Below are positions 1 through 7,995 of a DNA stretch of 64,000 nucleotides, one piece after another. A program made the position numbers and the translations under genes. The stretch comes from Acinetobacter puyangensis (GTDB taxonomy: Bacteria > Pseudomonadota > Gammaproteobacteria > Pseudomonadales > Moraxellaceae): the NCBI RefSeq assembly GCF_900096995.1, contig NZ_OANT01000004.1, positions 1-64,000 of the forward strand, read 5' to 3'. The first letter of the stretch is position 1. Each line of letters opens with the position of its first letter. Below the pieces are notes generated by a model. That model was not told the origin of the DNA and did not search any database. It saw nothing but the letters and a program-made list of their open reading frames with translations.

Positions 1-51
1 CGCTGATGGTAGTGTGGGGTTACCCATGTGAGAGTAAGTCATCGCCAGCTC
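1..51 (+). rRNA. rrf: 5S rRNA, 3' end (partial)
   Basis: The first ~50 bases match the 3' portion of a gammaproteobacterial 5S rRNA: GATGGTAGTGTGGGGT, then CCCATGTGAGAGTAAGTCATCGCC in two conserved blocks. The gene starts outside the window, so this is the tail of an rRNA operon. A strong terminator follows directly, as expected at the end of an rrn operon. The exact 3' end is estimated. Confidence 0.82.
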
Positions 52-61
52 ATTAATTCAA

Positions 62-92
62 AACCCCCAAGCTGATGCTTGGGGGTTTTTTT
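62..92 (+). terminator. rho-independent terminator of the rRNA operon
   Basis: Perfect 11-bp stem AACCCCCAAGC / GCTTGGGGGTT with a TGAT loop, followed by a run of seven T. It lies about 10 bases after the 5S end. Confidence 0.93.
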
Positions 93-230
93 ATGGGGGG
101 AAAAATGAGATTGGCTTAGATTCGGCTTTTATTTAAGAGAGACCGTAATTAGCGTTCCAGTTCTTCTATAATAGCCAAGTCATATGAGATATAACTTAGT
201 GATCAAGTGAAAATAACAGGCAAGAATAGA

Positions 231-1034
231 ATGATGAATAATAGTCCAGTGTCAGATGAATTAACATTAATAATTGATAATATTCCAATTATTGTGAGGA
301 TACCTAATAGGAAAATTCATGGTTTATTTTTACATCTTCATGCACTTGGTCAAACAAAAGAACAGACAAAGCCGATTCTTGATCGTATTTGCCAAAAGGG
401 CTTTGTCGCTATTAGCATGGATGCGTGGCAACACGGTGAGCGTAGTCAAGAAACCCAAGAACAACTTTTTACTCGTATTTTTGCAACTTTTTATAAAAAT
501 ATGTGGCCAATCTTAGGGCTGACAGCACTTGATGTATCTCGGGTGATTGACTGGGGGCTTGCCGAGTTCGGATCAACCTTGCCAGTAAACATCAGTGGTC
601 TATCTATGGGCGGGGATATCGCTGTCACAGTTGCTGGTCTAGATACCAGAATTTCCAATGTTTTTGCAATAGGTTCGACGCCTGATTGGAAACGCCCTGG
701 AATGCATGATGCTATGGATGCTAAAAAATTATTACATCCAGGTAAACCAGATATTTATGCACAATTTTTCTATAATCATCTTGATCCATTGACTCATTTA
801 AATCAATATGAACATGCTCCTCAGATCAATTTTATTTCAGGTGAGTTAGATAATCATATCCCTATAGATGGTGTTATCCGGTTTAAAGAAAAACTTCTAA
901 TAAAATATCCGAATGTTGGCGAAAAGGTTTCTGTTACAGTTTTGCCTAGTCGTTGGCATATGGATTTGCTTAATATCGATGTTTGGTGGCCGACTATTTC
1001 AGAACTGATAGACCGTATCGATAAGGTTGAATAG
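231..1034 (+). CDS. alpha/beta hydrolase
   Basis: A 267-residue cytoplasmic alpha/beta-hydrolase fold protein; the substrate is not evident. The nucleophile elbow GLSMGG puts the catalytic Ser near residue 125. Candidate acid and base are the Asp in SGELDNH and the His in SRWHMD near residue 245. The ATG at 231 is preceded by AGG ten bases upstream and is preferred over an in-frame GTG at 207, which has no ribosome site. It stands alone between the rRNA terminator and the convergent flavoprotein gene. It resembles dienelactone-hydrolase or peptidase-S9-like esterases, but I cannot assign a reaction. Confidence 0.8.
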   Translation: MMNNSPVSDELTLIIDNIPIIVRIPNRKIHGLFLHLHALGQTKEQTKPILDRICQKGFVAISMDAWQHGERSQETQEQLFTRIFATFYKNMWPILGLTALDVSRVIDWGLAEFGSTLPVNISGLSMGGDIAVTVAGLDTRISNVFAIGSTPDWKRPGMHDAMDAKKLLHPGKPDIYAQFFYNHLDPLTHLNQYEHAPQINFISGELDNHIPIDGVIRFKEKLLIKYPNVGEKVSVTVLPSRWHMDLLNIDVWWPTISELIDRIDKVE

Positions 1035-1061
1035 TTATATATAATAGTTTGTTTTAGATCT

Positions 1062-2444
1062 CTATAATTGTCGTCGCGCATGTTTAAAAGCAGTTCTTAA
1101 TCCTTCTTCTAAAGTTGGATGATAATAGGGTTGTGCTAATAAATCAGATAAAGTGGCTTCTTCACTGATCATCCAGCTGAGTAAATGGGCTAGATGTTCA
1201 GCATGTTCCACAAATAGTTCTGCCCCGAGTAATTTTTGAGTTACACGATCAATATAAACTTCTATTCCTCCTTTATTTTTGCCAAGTACCAACGCACGTC
1301 CTTGTTTCTCATAAGAAACAAAGCCAATGACAAAATCTTTATTCTCTTTTTTAAGTTGTTGATAAGACTGCCCTACAATGGCCATTTCGGGAGCGCTAAA
1401 GACGATACTTAAAGGTGTAAGGGTTTTGATATTTTCAAGATGTGGATAATGTAAACAGTTATGTACAGCCATTTTTCCTTCATGTGCGGCTTCATGTTGT
1501 AAAGGCGTTTGGGTGAGTGCATCTCCCACAATAAAAATAGGTAAATCTGCTAACTGTTTGGTGCGAGTGTTAAGAGGCAGATCTTTAATATCTTTAAAGG
1601 CTGGATTAATTTTTTGCAGATGCAGAGTGTTTAACAAGGAAGAACGACCTGTAGCACTTAACACATAATCCACATGCAATGTTTTGGGTTCTTGGTCAAT
1701 ACGATATTGAATTTTAACCTGATCATGCTCAAGCGCTACATGCTGAGGTAATGTTTCAAACAGGATATTTAGTTCCTGCCCTAACTCTTGTTGGGCGAGT
1801 TGCTGTAAATCTGGTGATGATAGTGATCCAACTTTATGACTTCGTGCAAAGATTGTGGTTTTTACTCCTAGACGATGAAAGGCTTGAGCCAACTCAATGG
1901 CGATAACTCCACTTCCGATCACGGCAATAGATTGCGGTAATGTTTCAAGTTCGAAAATTTGATCAGTCGTGATTAAGTGATGTTTTAACTGTTTTTTCCA
2001 GTCCTGATCGAAATTTGGTGTGGAACCGACTGCAAGAATAAAACTCTTGGCTTGATATTGTTTCCCATTCACCTCGATTGTATTTTGATTGATAAAACTG
2101 GCTTTTCCAGAAATTTTATGTTGTTCATCCCAGTTATTTACTTCTTTTAGTGTTGCTGCGGTAAAACGATCTCTTAATGTACGTAAATGTGTCATGACTG
2201 AAGTTGTATCAGCCTGAATCTTTAAATGCAGACCGACTTGGTTTGCATGCTCTGCATCATAAAGACGATTGGCTGTTGATATCATAACCTTGCTAGGCAT
2301 ACAGCCTACCCGGGCACAAGTGGTATCCCAAGCACCATCATTGATAATTAAAATGTTTTGAGTATGTTTTATAGCGGCCTTATAGGCACTGATACCGGCT
2401 GTTCCTGCACCAATGATGATGATGTCGTACATATTAAAACTCAT
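1062..2444 (-). CDS. dihydrolipoyl dehydrogenase-like FAD/NAD disulfide oxidoreductase
   Basis: A 460-residue class I pyridine nucleotide-disulfide oxidoreductase. Visible parts in order: FAD-binding GAGTAG at residues 12-17; redox-active pair C43/C48 in TTCARVGCMPSK; a second Rossmann motif GSGVIA near 176; a second FAD contact FIVGDALTQTP near 315; and the C-terminal active-site His-Glu in YHPTLEE. These are the catalytic parts of dihydrolipoamide dehydrogenase, which passes electrons from dihydrolipoamide to NAD+. No 2-oxoacid dehydrogenase subunits lie beside it, so this may be a stand-alone paralogue rather than the E3 of a complex; a glutathione- or mercuric-reductase-like relative is possible. 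The gene converges on the hydrolase gene with only 27 bases between them. Confidence 0.85.
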   Translation of the reverse strand: MSFNMYDIIIIGAGTAGISAYKAAIKHTQNILIINDGAWDTTCARVGCMPSKVMISTANRLYDAEHANQVGLHLKIQADTTSVMTHLRTLRDRFTAATLKEVNNWDEQHKISGKASFINQNTIEVNGKQYQAKSFILAVGSTPNFDQDWKKQLKHHLITTDQIFELETLPQSIAVIGSGVIAIELAQAFHRLGVKTTIFARSHKVGSLSSPDLQQLAQQELGQELNILFETLPQHVALEHDQVKIQYRIDQEPKTLHVDYVLSATGRSSLLNTLHLQKINPAFKDIKDLPLNTRTKQLADLPIFIVGDALTQTPLQHEAAHEGKMAVHNCLHYPHLENIKTLTPLSIVFSAPEMAIVGQSYQQLKKENKDFVIGFVSYEKQGRALVLGKNKGGIEVYIDRVTQKLLGAELFVEHAEHLAHLLSWMISEEATLSDLLAQPYYHPTLEEGLRTAFKHARRQL

Positions 2445-2618
2445 ATTTTAATTCCTTTATAGAATGATATTATCTTGACTGAATTTATGCTTAAAAAAAT
2501 AGTTTAATTACTTATAATATTATAGTTTGTAATTAAAGATTAATATCTTAGCGGAATTGTTAAAGAGATCTAAAAAAATGGACTATTTATTTAATTGAAG
2601 GAAATATTGGGGTAAAAG

Positions 2619-3026
2619 ATGGTAGATAGAAAGATTTTAAAAATTACAGCATTGGTGACTGTACTAACTTAAGCAGTTGGCGATTATTATAAAAATTTAT
2701 CAGGCTTACTATACCGGATCAACAAGCTCTTCGGTAAATGTTTCGAGTATTACGTTGGCAGATAGCAGGGGCAATATAGTTATTAAGATTCTATGCAGTA
2801 ACAGCAAAAATGCGAGTAGTGCCTTGGTTAAGTTTTCCGCTGATAACATGGCATTTAGCACAAGTGATGGTTATTGTAACTAATGTGATTGGTAATGCAA
2901 CTATTGGAATTACCTTCAATCGTAAAGATCCTTTATGTTTTAATATCAACAAGTACATACTATGCATATAAACTAACAGGATGTGCTGTTGGAGATAGTG
3001 GCTCCGAATGGAAAAATATCGAATGA
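2619..3026 (+). pseudogene. decayed gene for a short secreted-type protein (unrecognised family)
   Basis: A start ATG at 2619 behind GGGG gives a signal-like beginning (MVDRKILKITALVTVLT), then a stop. The reading continues in a second frame from about 2677 (YYTGSTSSSVNVSSITLADS, ending SDGYCN), then in another (VIGNATIGITFNRKDP), and in another to a final stop at 3024-3026 (YYAYKLTGCAVGDSGSEWKN). At least two frameshifts plus an early stop are needed to join these pieces. The combined text, rich in Ser, Thr and Gly with few Cys, resembles a short exported protein, but I do not recognise the family. A terminator follows directly. Confidence 0.5.
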
Positions 3027-3058
3027 ATATGTAAACTATAAATAGAAATAATTAATAG

Positions 3059-3083
3059 AACAGCACTTCGGTGCTGTTTTTTT
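3059..3083 (+). terminator. rho-independent terminator
   Basis: Stem AACAGCAC / GTGCTGTT with a TTCG tetraloop and a T-run after it. It ends the plus-strand pseudogene region. The small minus-strand lipoprotein gene stops 8 bases beyond it. Confidence 0.85.
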
Positions 3084-3090
3084 ATTCTTA

Positions 3091-3195
3091 TTATAATGCT
3101 GTACCAACACTGACAGTCGCTGTAGGGCGAATTTGCATAGAATTACAGCCAGCAATAGAAACAATACACAGGCTAATCAGGAGGAATTTTAACAT
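3091..3195 (-). CDS. very small lipoprotein, 34 residues
   Basis: An ORF too short for routine gene calling, yet with the full shape of a bacterial lipoprotein: MLKF, a hydrophobic stretch LLISLCIVSIA, then the lipobox SIAGC with Cys at 17, and a 17-residue mature part NSMQIRPTATVSVGTAL. Asn at +2 does not fit the usual inner-membrane retention signal, so outer-membrane sorting is possible. The ribosome site is weak. It sits between two hairpins at 3059-3083 and 3234-3273. The function is unknown. The lipobox is direct evidence; expression is inferred. Confidence 0.5.
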   Translation of the reverse strand: MLKFLLISLCIVSIAGCNSMQIRPTATVSVGTAL

Positions 3196-3233
3196 TTGAT
3201 TTTTGACCAAGAAAATAAAGCAAAATCATAGGG

Positions 3234-3273
3234 CAGCACAAATTGTTTTTATAGATTTGTGCTGTTTATTTTT
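3234..3273. terminator. hairpin with T-tract, probable terminator
   Basis: CAGCACAAAT and ATTTGTGCTG form a perfect 10-bp stem with a short loop, followed on the plus strand by TTTATTTTT. It lies just beyond the end of the minus-strand gene at 3290, so it probably ends that transcript despite a weak T-tract on that strand. Confidence 0.55.
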
Positions 3274-3289
3274 GTATGAGTAATTTTGA

Positions 3290-3628
3290 TCAGTCGTCCA
3301 GCAAATCCATTTGTTTTGCCAATTGATATAAATTGTTGGAACGATTGCCGGTACGGCAGAACATTAAAATGGGCTTGGGTAGTTCATTAAAATGATTGGC
3401 AAAAGTTCGGACATCAAGTTCGGTGATCTGGCCTGAAACAACCGGTTGATAGACATAATCCAAGCCAGCTTCACGTGCAGCTTCTTCAATTTGTGCAGAG
3501 GTGGGTTGTTCCGCACCACCTTCTAGGTCTGGGCGATTATTAATTACAGATTTAAAGCCTTTTTCAACCACTTGCGGAATTTGTTCTGGCGAAATTTGAC
3601 CTGCAAATCCAACATGTTGTTCCATCAT
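3290..3628 (-). CDS. TIGR01244-family (Blh phosphatase-like) protein
   Basis: A 112-residue single-domain protein with the fold of dual-specificity phosphatases and rhodaneses. The P-loop CRTGNRS gives Cys91 and Arg96 (CX5R), the family's catalytic pair. The opening phrase FAGQISPEQIP and the Asn-Arg-Pro-Asp segment at 31-34 are typical of the TIGR01244/DUF442 family, whose members are also found fused to beta-lactamase-like persulfide dioxygenases. A role in sulfide or persulfide handling is therefore possible, but here it stands alone. The start has AAAGGA five bases upstream. Confidence 0.8.
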   Translation of the reverse strand: MMEQHVGFAGQISPEQIPQVVEKGFKSVINNRPDLEGGAEQPTSAQIEEAAREAGLDYVYQPVVSGQITELDVRTFANHFNELPKPILMFCRTGNRSNNLYQLAKQMDLLDD

Positions 3629-3752
3629 AATTTCCTTTAATCGTACATTTAATAAGGGTATGATAACACTACAATCTGCTTTATAAAGATGGATTTTTAT
3701 AGCAGTTGATAAATTTTTTGGTAATAAAAATTAAGATAAAGGAAGTGCTTAA

Positions 3753-4652
3753 GTGTTTAGTTATACGATAGAGCCTTTATATTTTCAAAGTGAACAGGAA
3801 ATTATCGCTGCCGATTTTTATCGACCCAAATTATTAAAAACACCTGCTGTGATTGTGATGGCACATGGTTTGGCCGCAGAGCGAAGTTTTGGTTTAGCGG
3901 TTTTTGCCAAACGATTTGCACAGGCAGGTTATGCGGTTGTGGTGTTTGATTATCGAAATTTTGGTGGGAGTACAGGCAAGCCCAGAGGGCTGGTGTCGAT
4001 TCGGCAGCAGTTACAGGATTGGGAAAATGTATTATTACAATTACAAAAACGACGGGATATTAATACCAGAAAAGTGGTTTTATGGGGCACTTCATTAAGT
4101 GGTGGACATGTACTGAGTCTTGCACCACAGTGTAAATATGTACAGGCTGTGATTACGCAGGTTCCCTATATCGATGGTCAAGAAAGTCTCAAGATTTATC
4201 CCAAAAAATATTTAACCCGATTGTCCAGAATTGTGGCAAAAGATTTTATGAGCAAGCAATTGGGATTGGAGCCGCATACCATTGCAGTGATTGCCGAGTC
4301 TGGTATTCGTTGTTTTGCTTCTCCAGATAGCTATTCTGGCTTTTTAAGTATTGTGCCACAGCATGTGGAACGTATCGAAGAAATTCCGGCACGTATCATG
4401 TTTAGCTTGTCACGTTATCGACCAATATTAGCCGTACGTAAAATTACGGTGCCTGTATGTTTACTTGCGGCAACGCAGGATCAAATCGTGCCTATAGAGA
4501 TAACGCGCTTATGTGTTACCAATCTTGCACCATTTGTACAGTATCATGAGTTTCCGGTGGGACATTTTGATGTGTATCATGGGCAATGGTTTGAAAAAAA
4601 TATTTCAATGCAGATTGATTTTCTGCATCAACATATAGGAGTTGAGTCATGA
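3753..4652 (+). CDS. alpha/beta hydrolase
   Basis: A 299-residue alpha/beta hydrolase that starts with GTG behind AAAGGAAG. The oxyanion segment AHGLAAERSFGL is near residue 31 and the nucleophile elbow GTSLSGGH near 117. A late Asp (ATQDQIVP) and the His in VGHFDVYHG near 272 complete the triad. The family includes broad-specificity esterases and xenobiotic hydrolases (XypX/YafA-like); the substrate is unknown. Its stop codon overlaps the ATG of trxC by four bases and a thioesterase gene follows, so the three are very probably one transcript. Confidence 0.82.
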   Translation: MFSYTIEPLYFQSEQEIIAADFYRPKLLKTPAVIVMAHGLAAERSFGLAVFAKRFAQAGYAVVVFDYRNFGGSTGKPRGLVSIRQQLQDWENVLLQLQKRRDINTRKVVLWGTSLSGGHVLSLAPQCKYVQAVITQVPYIDGQESLKIYPKKYLTRLSRIVAKDFMSKQLGLEPHTIAVIAESGIRCFASPDSYSGFLSIVPQHVERIEEIPARIMFSLSRYRPILAVRKITVPVCLLAATQDQIVPIEITRLCVTNLAPFVQYHEFPVGHFDVYHGQWFEKNISMQIDFLHQHIGVES

Positions 4653-5077
4653 TTGTTGTATGTCCGCATTGTATGAAAAAAAATAATTTGCCCGCTGATG
4701 TGCCTGTTGCAGAAGCACAATGTGGGCAATGTGATCAGGATTTATGGTCGGCGCATCCAATTGCACTCAATGATGATAACTTTATGCATTTTGTCCCGAA
4801 TACTGAAATCCCGGTATTTGTTGATTTCTGGGCGGAATGGTGCGGTCCGTGTAAGGCAATGGCACCGGTATTTGAACGTTTGGCTGCACAATATAAAACG
4901 GTGCAGTTTGCCAAGGTGGATACAGAAGTTTCTCCAAAACTCAGTCAATTTTTTCAAATTCGCAGCATTCCGAGCTTAATTTTATTCAAACAGACGACTC
5001 AGCTTGGTCGAATTGCTGGTGCAATGAATGCGACACAGTTAGAATCATGGCTACATCAACATAAGATTCAGAAGTAG
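4649..5077 (+). CDS. trxC: thioredoxin 2 (TrxC)
   Basis: 142 residues. An N-terminal zinc ribbon (C5-x2-C8 and C25-x2-C28) precedes a thioredoxin domain with active site WCGPC (Cys65/Cys68), the hallmark of thioredoxin 2. The cis-Pro loop RSIPSLILF is present. It reduces cytoplasmic protein disulfides and in other bacteria responds to oxidative stress and zinc. The ATG overlaps the upstream hydrolase stop (ATGA), and a thioesterase gene starts 8 bases downstream, pointing to translational coupling. Confidence 0.93.
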   Translation: MIVVCPHCMKKNNLPADVPVAEAQCGQCDQDLWSAHPIALNDDNFMHFVPNTEIPVFVDFWAEWCGPCKAMAPVFERLAAQYKTVQFAKVDTEVSPKLSQFFQIRSIPSLILFKQTTQLGRIAGAMNATQLESWLHQHKIQK

Positions 5078-5085
5078 GAGTTCAT

Positions 5086-5490
5086 ATGGTCGCAGAGCCA
5101 AGAGGTAATCTTTCTTTACAGACGATTGCCATGCCAGCAGATGCCAACTGGAGCGGAGATATTTTTGGTGGATGGCTGGTATCACAAATGGATCTGGCGG
5201 GTGCCATTCATTCAGAACGTATCAGTCGTGGGCGTTGTGCAACGATTTCAATTCATGAAATGACTTTTATGGTTCCGGTGAAGATAGGGGATGTGATTTC
5301 CTGTTATACCGAGATTGTGAAGGTGGGTAATAGCTCTATGCAGGTCCATATTGAGGTGTGGAGTAAGAGTAATCAGCGTGAATTTCCCCAAAAAGTGACT
5401 GAAGGCATTTTTACTTTTGTTGCAGTTGATGCTGACGGCAAAAAACGTCAAATTCCGGACGATGTCAAAGCTGAATATCAAATTAATTAA
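5086..5490 (+). CDS. acyl-CoA thioesterase, hotdog fold (YciA-like)
   Basis: 134 residues with TAGGAG just before the ATG. The hotdog motif is clear: MPADANWSGDIFGGWLVSQMDLAG carries the conserved Asn/Asp-x-x-Gly helix entry of YciA-type thioesterases, followed by HEMTFMVPVKIGDVISCYTEI. These enzymes hydrolyse acyl-CoA to free acid and CoA. The gene is the last of the hydrolase-trxC-thioesterase operon and is followed by a bidirectional terminator. Confidence 0.85.
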   Translation: MVAEPRGNLSLQTIAMPADANWSGDIFGGWLVSQMDLAGAIHSERISRGRCATISIHEMTFMVPVKIGDVISCYTEIVKVGNSSMQVHIEVWSKSNQREFPQKVTEGIFTFVAVDADGKKRQIPDDVKAEYQIN

Positions 5491-5524
5491 ATTTTTATCT
5501 GTGGATTTTTATTTATTAAGATTG

Positions 5525-5562
5525 CGCCTGTTTCATTTTGTATGTGCTGAAACAGGCGTTTT
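5525..5562. terminator. bidirectional terminator
   Basis: Perfect 10-bp stem CGCCTGTTTC / GAAACAGGCG with a 14-base loop, followed by TTTT on the plus strand. It separates the convergent thioesterase and monooxygenase genes and ends both. Confidence 0.8.
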
Positions 5563-5571
5563 GCCTACAGT

Positions 5572-7110
5572 TTAAGAGGCAATTTGTAGCGTTTGATCTT
5601 TTTGCGTTTTGCCATCTTTTTGATAGATCACATCATAATCATCGAAGTTAAGCTTGGACAAACGCTGTTTCAGGGTTTTTAATGACCACGGCCACGCAGC
5701 AAAATTACGCCCGTTTTGATCCAGATAATAGCTTTTACAGCCACCACTATTAAACACGGTGCTTTGCAGATGTTGCTGGATCAGCTGATTATCTTTGGCA
5801 AGCACATCAGCCTTGATGGTGAACTTGCGTATGGCTTGCTGTTTCATCTGGGTTAAACCATCAACAATATAATCAAGCTGGGCTTCTGCAAGTCCGATAA
5901 ATGAATCATAGACCAATACATTCGGTCCCAAAATTAAAAAGGCATTGGGAACATGTGCAAGGCTTGTGCCTAGATATGCTTCCGGAGAACTGTTTTTCCA
6001 GCGATCTGCCAGAATTTCACCTTTTTCATCTCGGACACGTTTGCCAATCGGGGGATGTGATACATCAAATCCTGTACCCCAGATGATGACATCGACTTCA
6101 TGACGTTCACCATTGGCTGCAATCACTACATTATTTTCAACTTTAACCAGACCATGAGGAATCAACGTAGTATTTTCTGCTTGCAGTGCCGGGTAATAGT
6201 TGTTTGCAAACAATAAACGCTTACAGCCAATGGTAAAGTTGGGTGTGACATCTTTTAACAGTTGTGGATCATTAATTTGATATTTCAATACTTGTTTAAA
6301 CAATTGATTAACCGGCTTTAAAAATATCGGATGCCGTAATCCAAAATTAATGGCATTCAGTGAGCGTGCCACTGTTTTGCGCCAGTTATGCTGTAAGGCC
6401 GGATACTTGGCAATCATGGACTGACTAAACTCACCCAGTGGTAGATCCGGCTTTGGCACTACCCATGGTGCAGTACGCTGGAAGACATACAATGCTTTGG
6501 CTTTGGGCTGGATTTGTGGAATAAATTGAATGGCGGATGCGCCTGTACCGATCACTGCAATACGTTTGTCCGTTAGATCATAATTATGATTCCAGCGTGC
6601 AGAATGGAACATCTCGCCGCTAAAGGTATCAAGACCTTCTAATTTTGGAATTTGTGCTTCGGTAATTGGTCCGGTCGCAAAAATCACAGTTTTTGCCTGA
6701 TAATCACCTGTACTGGTTTTTAATTCCCATAAGGCCAGTTGTTCATTCCATTTGGCATCAAGTAGTTCGGTATTAAAGACGATTTTATCCTGAATATTAA
6801 ACTGACGGCTGACATGCTCCAGATAATTTAGAATTTCTGGTTGCCTCGCAAATAAGTGCTGCCATTTTGCATTGGGCGCAAAAGAATAGGAATATAATGC
6901 AGAAGGTACATCACAACCACAGCCCGGATAAGTATTGTCACGCCATGTTCCGCCAACACGATCCGCTTTTTCAATGATTTTGTAGTGAGATAGATTTGCC
7001 TGATCCAAACGATATGCGGCGGCAATACCGGAGATTCCTGCGCCAACAATAAACGTATCATAAATTTGAGAGGGCGCGGGGTTGTCTTTTTTGCGTGTTG
7101 TCATCGTCAT
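5572..7110 (-). CDS. flavin-containing monooxygenase, Baeyer-Villiger type
   Basis: 512 residues. FAD site GAGISG near residue 22; GGTWRDNTYPGCGCDVPS near 47-64; the Baeyer-Villiger fingerprint FSGEMFHSARW near 160; and NADPH site GTGASA near 186. Such enzymes use NADPH and O2 to insert oxygen next to a ketone or aldehyde carbonyl. It is the third gene of an operon with a ferritin-like di-iron protein and an SDR (only 12 bases from the SDR), which suggests oxidation of long-chain or cyclic lipid-like compounds. Two nearby ATGs (7110 and 7104) compete as starts; AGG is better spaced for 7104. Confidence 0.88.
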   Translation of the reverse strand: MTMTTRKKDNPAPSQIYDTFIVGAGISGIAAAYRLDQANLSHYKIIEKADRVGGTWRDNTYPGCGCDVPSALYSYSFAPNAKWQHLFARQPEILNYLEHVSRQFNIQDKIVFNTELLDAKWNEQLALWELKTSTGDYQAKTVIFATGPITEAQIPKLEGLDTFSGEMFHSARWNHNYDLTDKRIAVIGTGASAIQFIPQIQPKAKALYVFQRTAPWVVPKPDLPLGEFSQSMIAKYPALQHNWRKTVARSLNAINFGLRHPIFLKPVNQLFKQVLKYQINDPQLLKDVTPNFTIGCKRLLFANNYYPALQAENTTLIPHGLVKVENNVVIAANGERHEVDVIIWGTGFDVSHPPIGKRVRDEKGEILADRWKNSSPEAYLGTSLAHVPNAFLILGPNVLVYDSFIGLAEAQLDYIVDGLTQMKQQAIRKFTIKADVLAKDNQLIQQHLQSTVFNSGGCKSYYLDQNGRNFAAWPWSLKTLKQRLSKLNFDDYDVIYQKDGKTQKDQTLQIAS

Positions 7111-7122
7111 CTACCTGAAGAA

Positions 7123-7953
7123 TTACTTAAAAAACTGATAAGAGAAACCAAGGAATTTGTTATAAAATGTTGGGGATGTTCGTTTCATCGACCAAAATAA
7201 TTTTGCATCTATTTGTGGAATGGTATAAAGCTCACCTTTGTCGAGGCGGTCTAAAGTGAGTTTGGCGACTGCATCACTGGTGGTAAAGGCATAATTCATT
7301 AAGGCATGATCTGCCAATTTGGAATAGCGTCCTGGAATCCGCCCATTCTTGATGATATTGGTGGGTACAAGCGTTGGACAAAGCACATTGACTCGAATCT
7401 GATATTTCTTTAATTCTGCCGCCAATGTTTCGGACAGGGCCATTACGCCTGCTTTACTGACGTTATACACACTCATTTCTGGCGCAGCAGTATAAGAAGC
7501 CGCAGAACCGACATTAATAATGCCACCAAAACCATTTTTCTTGAGCTGGGGCACAAAGGCGTGACAGCCATGAATCACGCCCCATAAGTTGATATTCAAA
7601 CACCAATGCCAATCTTCCAAACGCATTTCTTCAAATTTGCCGCCTAAACCGACACCGGCATTATTGATCACCAGTGTGACCGGATGCCCCATGATTTGTT
7701 CTGCCTGATCGGCTAGCGCTTGTACTTGATCAGCCTGTGCCACATCGCATTGATAGGCATAAGCGGTTGCGCCCAGAGATTCAATTTGCTGTACGGTGTC
7801 GTTAGCAGCATTTAAATCAATATCGGCACAAATGACTGTACCGCCACGGTTTGCCAGTTGTAGTGCAAAGCTACGACCAATGCCGCTGCCTGCACCTGTG
7901 ACCACAGCATAGGCGTGATGGCTGAGCTTATTTTTCTTGCCAAATAAGTTCAT
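7123..7953 (-). CDS. short-chain dehydrogenase/reductase
   Basis: 276 residues, classical SDR. NAD(P)-binding TGAGSGIG near residue 19, NNAGVG near 98, catalytic Ser in VGSAAS and the YNVSK pair (Tyr-x3-Lys) near 162-166. Good ribosome site AAGGAT eight bases before the ATG. It is the middle gene between the di-iron protein and the monooxygenase, so it probably interconverts an alcohol and the ketone or aldehyde used by its neighbour. The C-terminal tail (FWSMKRTSPTFYNKFLGF) is longer than in core SDRs and basic/aromatic, possibly membrane-associating. Confidence 0.9.
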   Translation of the reverse strand: MNLFGKKNKLSHHAYAVVTGAGSGIGRSFALQLANRGGTVICADIDLNAANDTVQQIESLGATAYAYQCDVAQADQVQALADQAEQIMGHPVTLVINNAGVGLGGKFEEMRLEDWHWCLNINLWGVIHGCHAFVPQLKKNGFGGIINVGSAASYTAAPEMSVYNVSKAGVMALSETLAAELKKYQIRVNVLCPTLVPTNIIKNGRIPGRYSKLADHALMNYAFTTSDAVAKLTLDRLDKGELYTIPQIDAKLFWSMKRTSPTFYNKFLGFSYQFFK

Positions 7954-7995
7954 ATTTTTATATCCTTATTTTTATTTAGAAAGAGTATTGGTCAT

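Noticed and set aside
2677..2883. The 68-codon ORF as an intact gene
   Set aside because: It lacks a normal start, and the coding-like text continues on both sides in other frames, so it is better read as part of a pseudogene.
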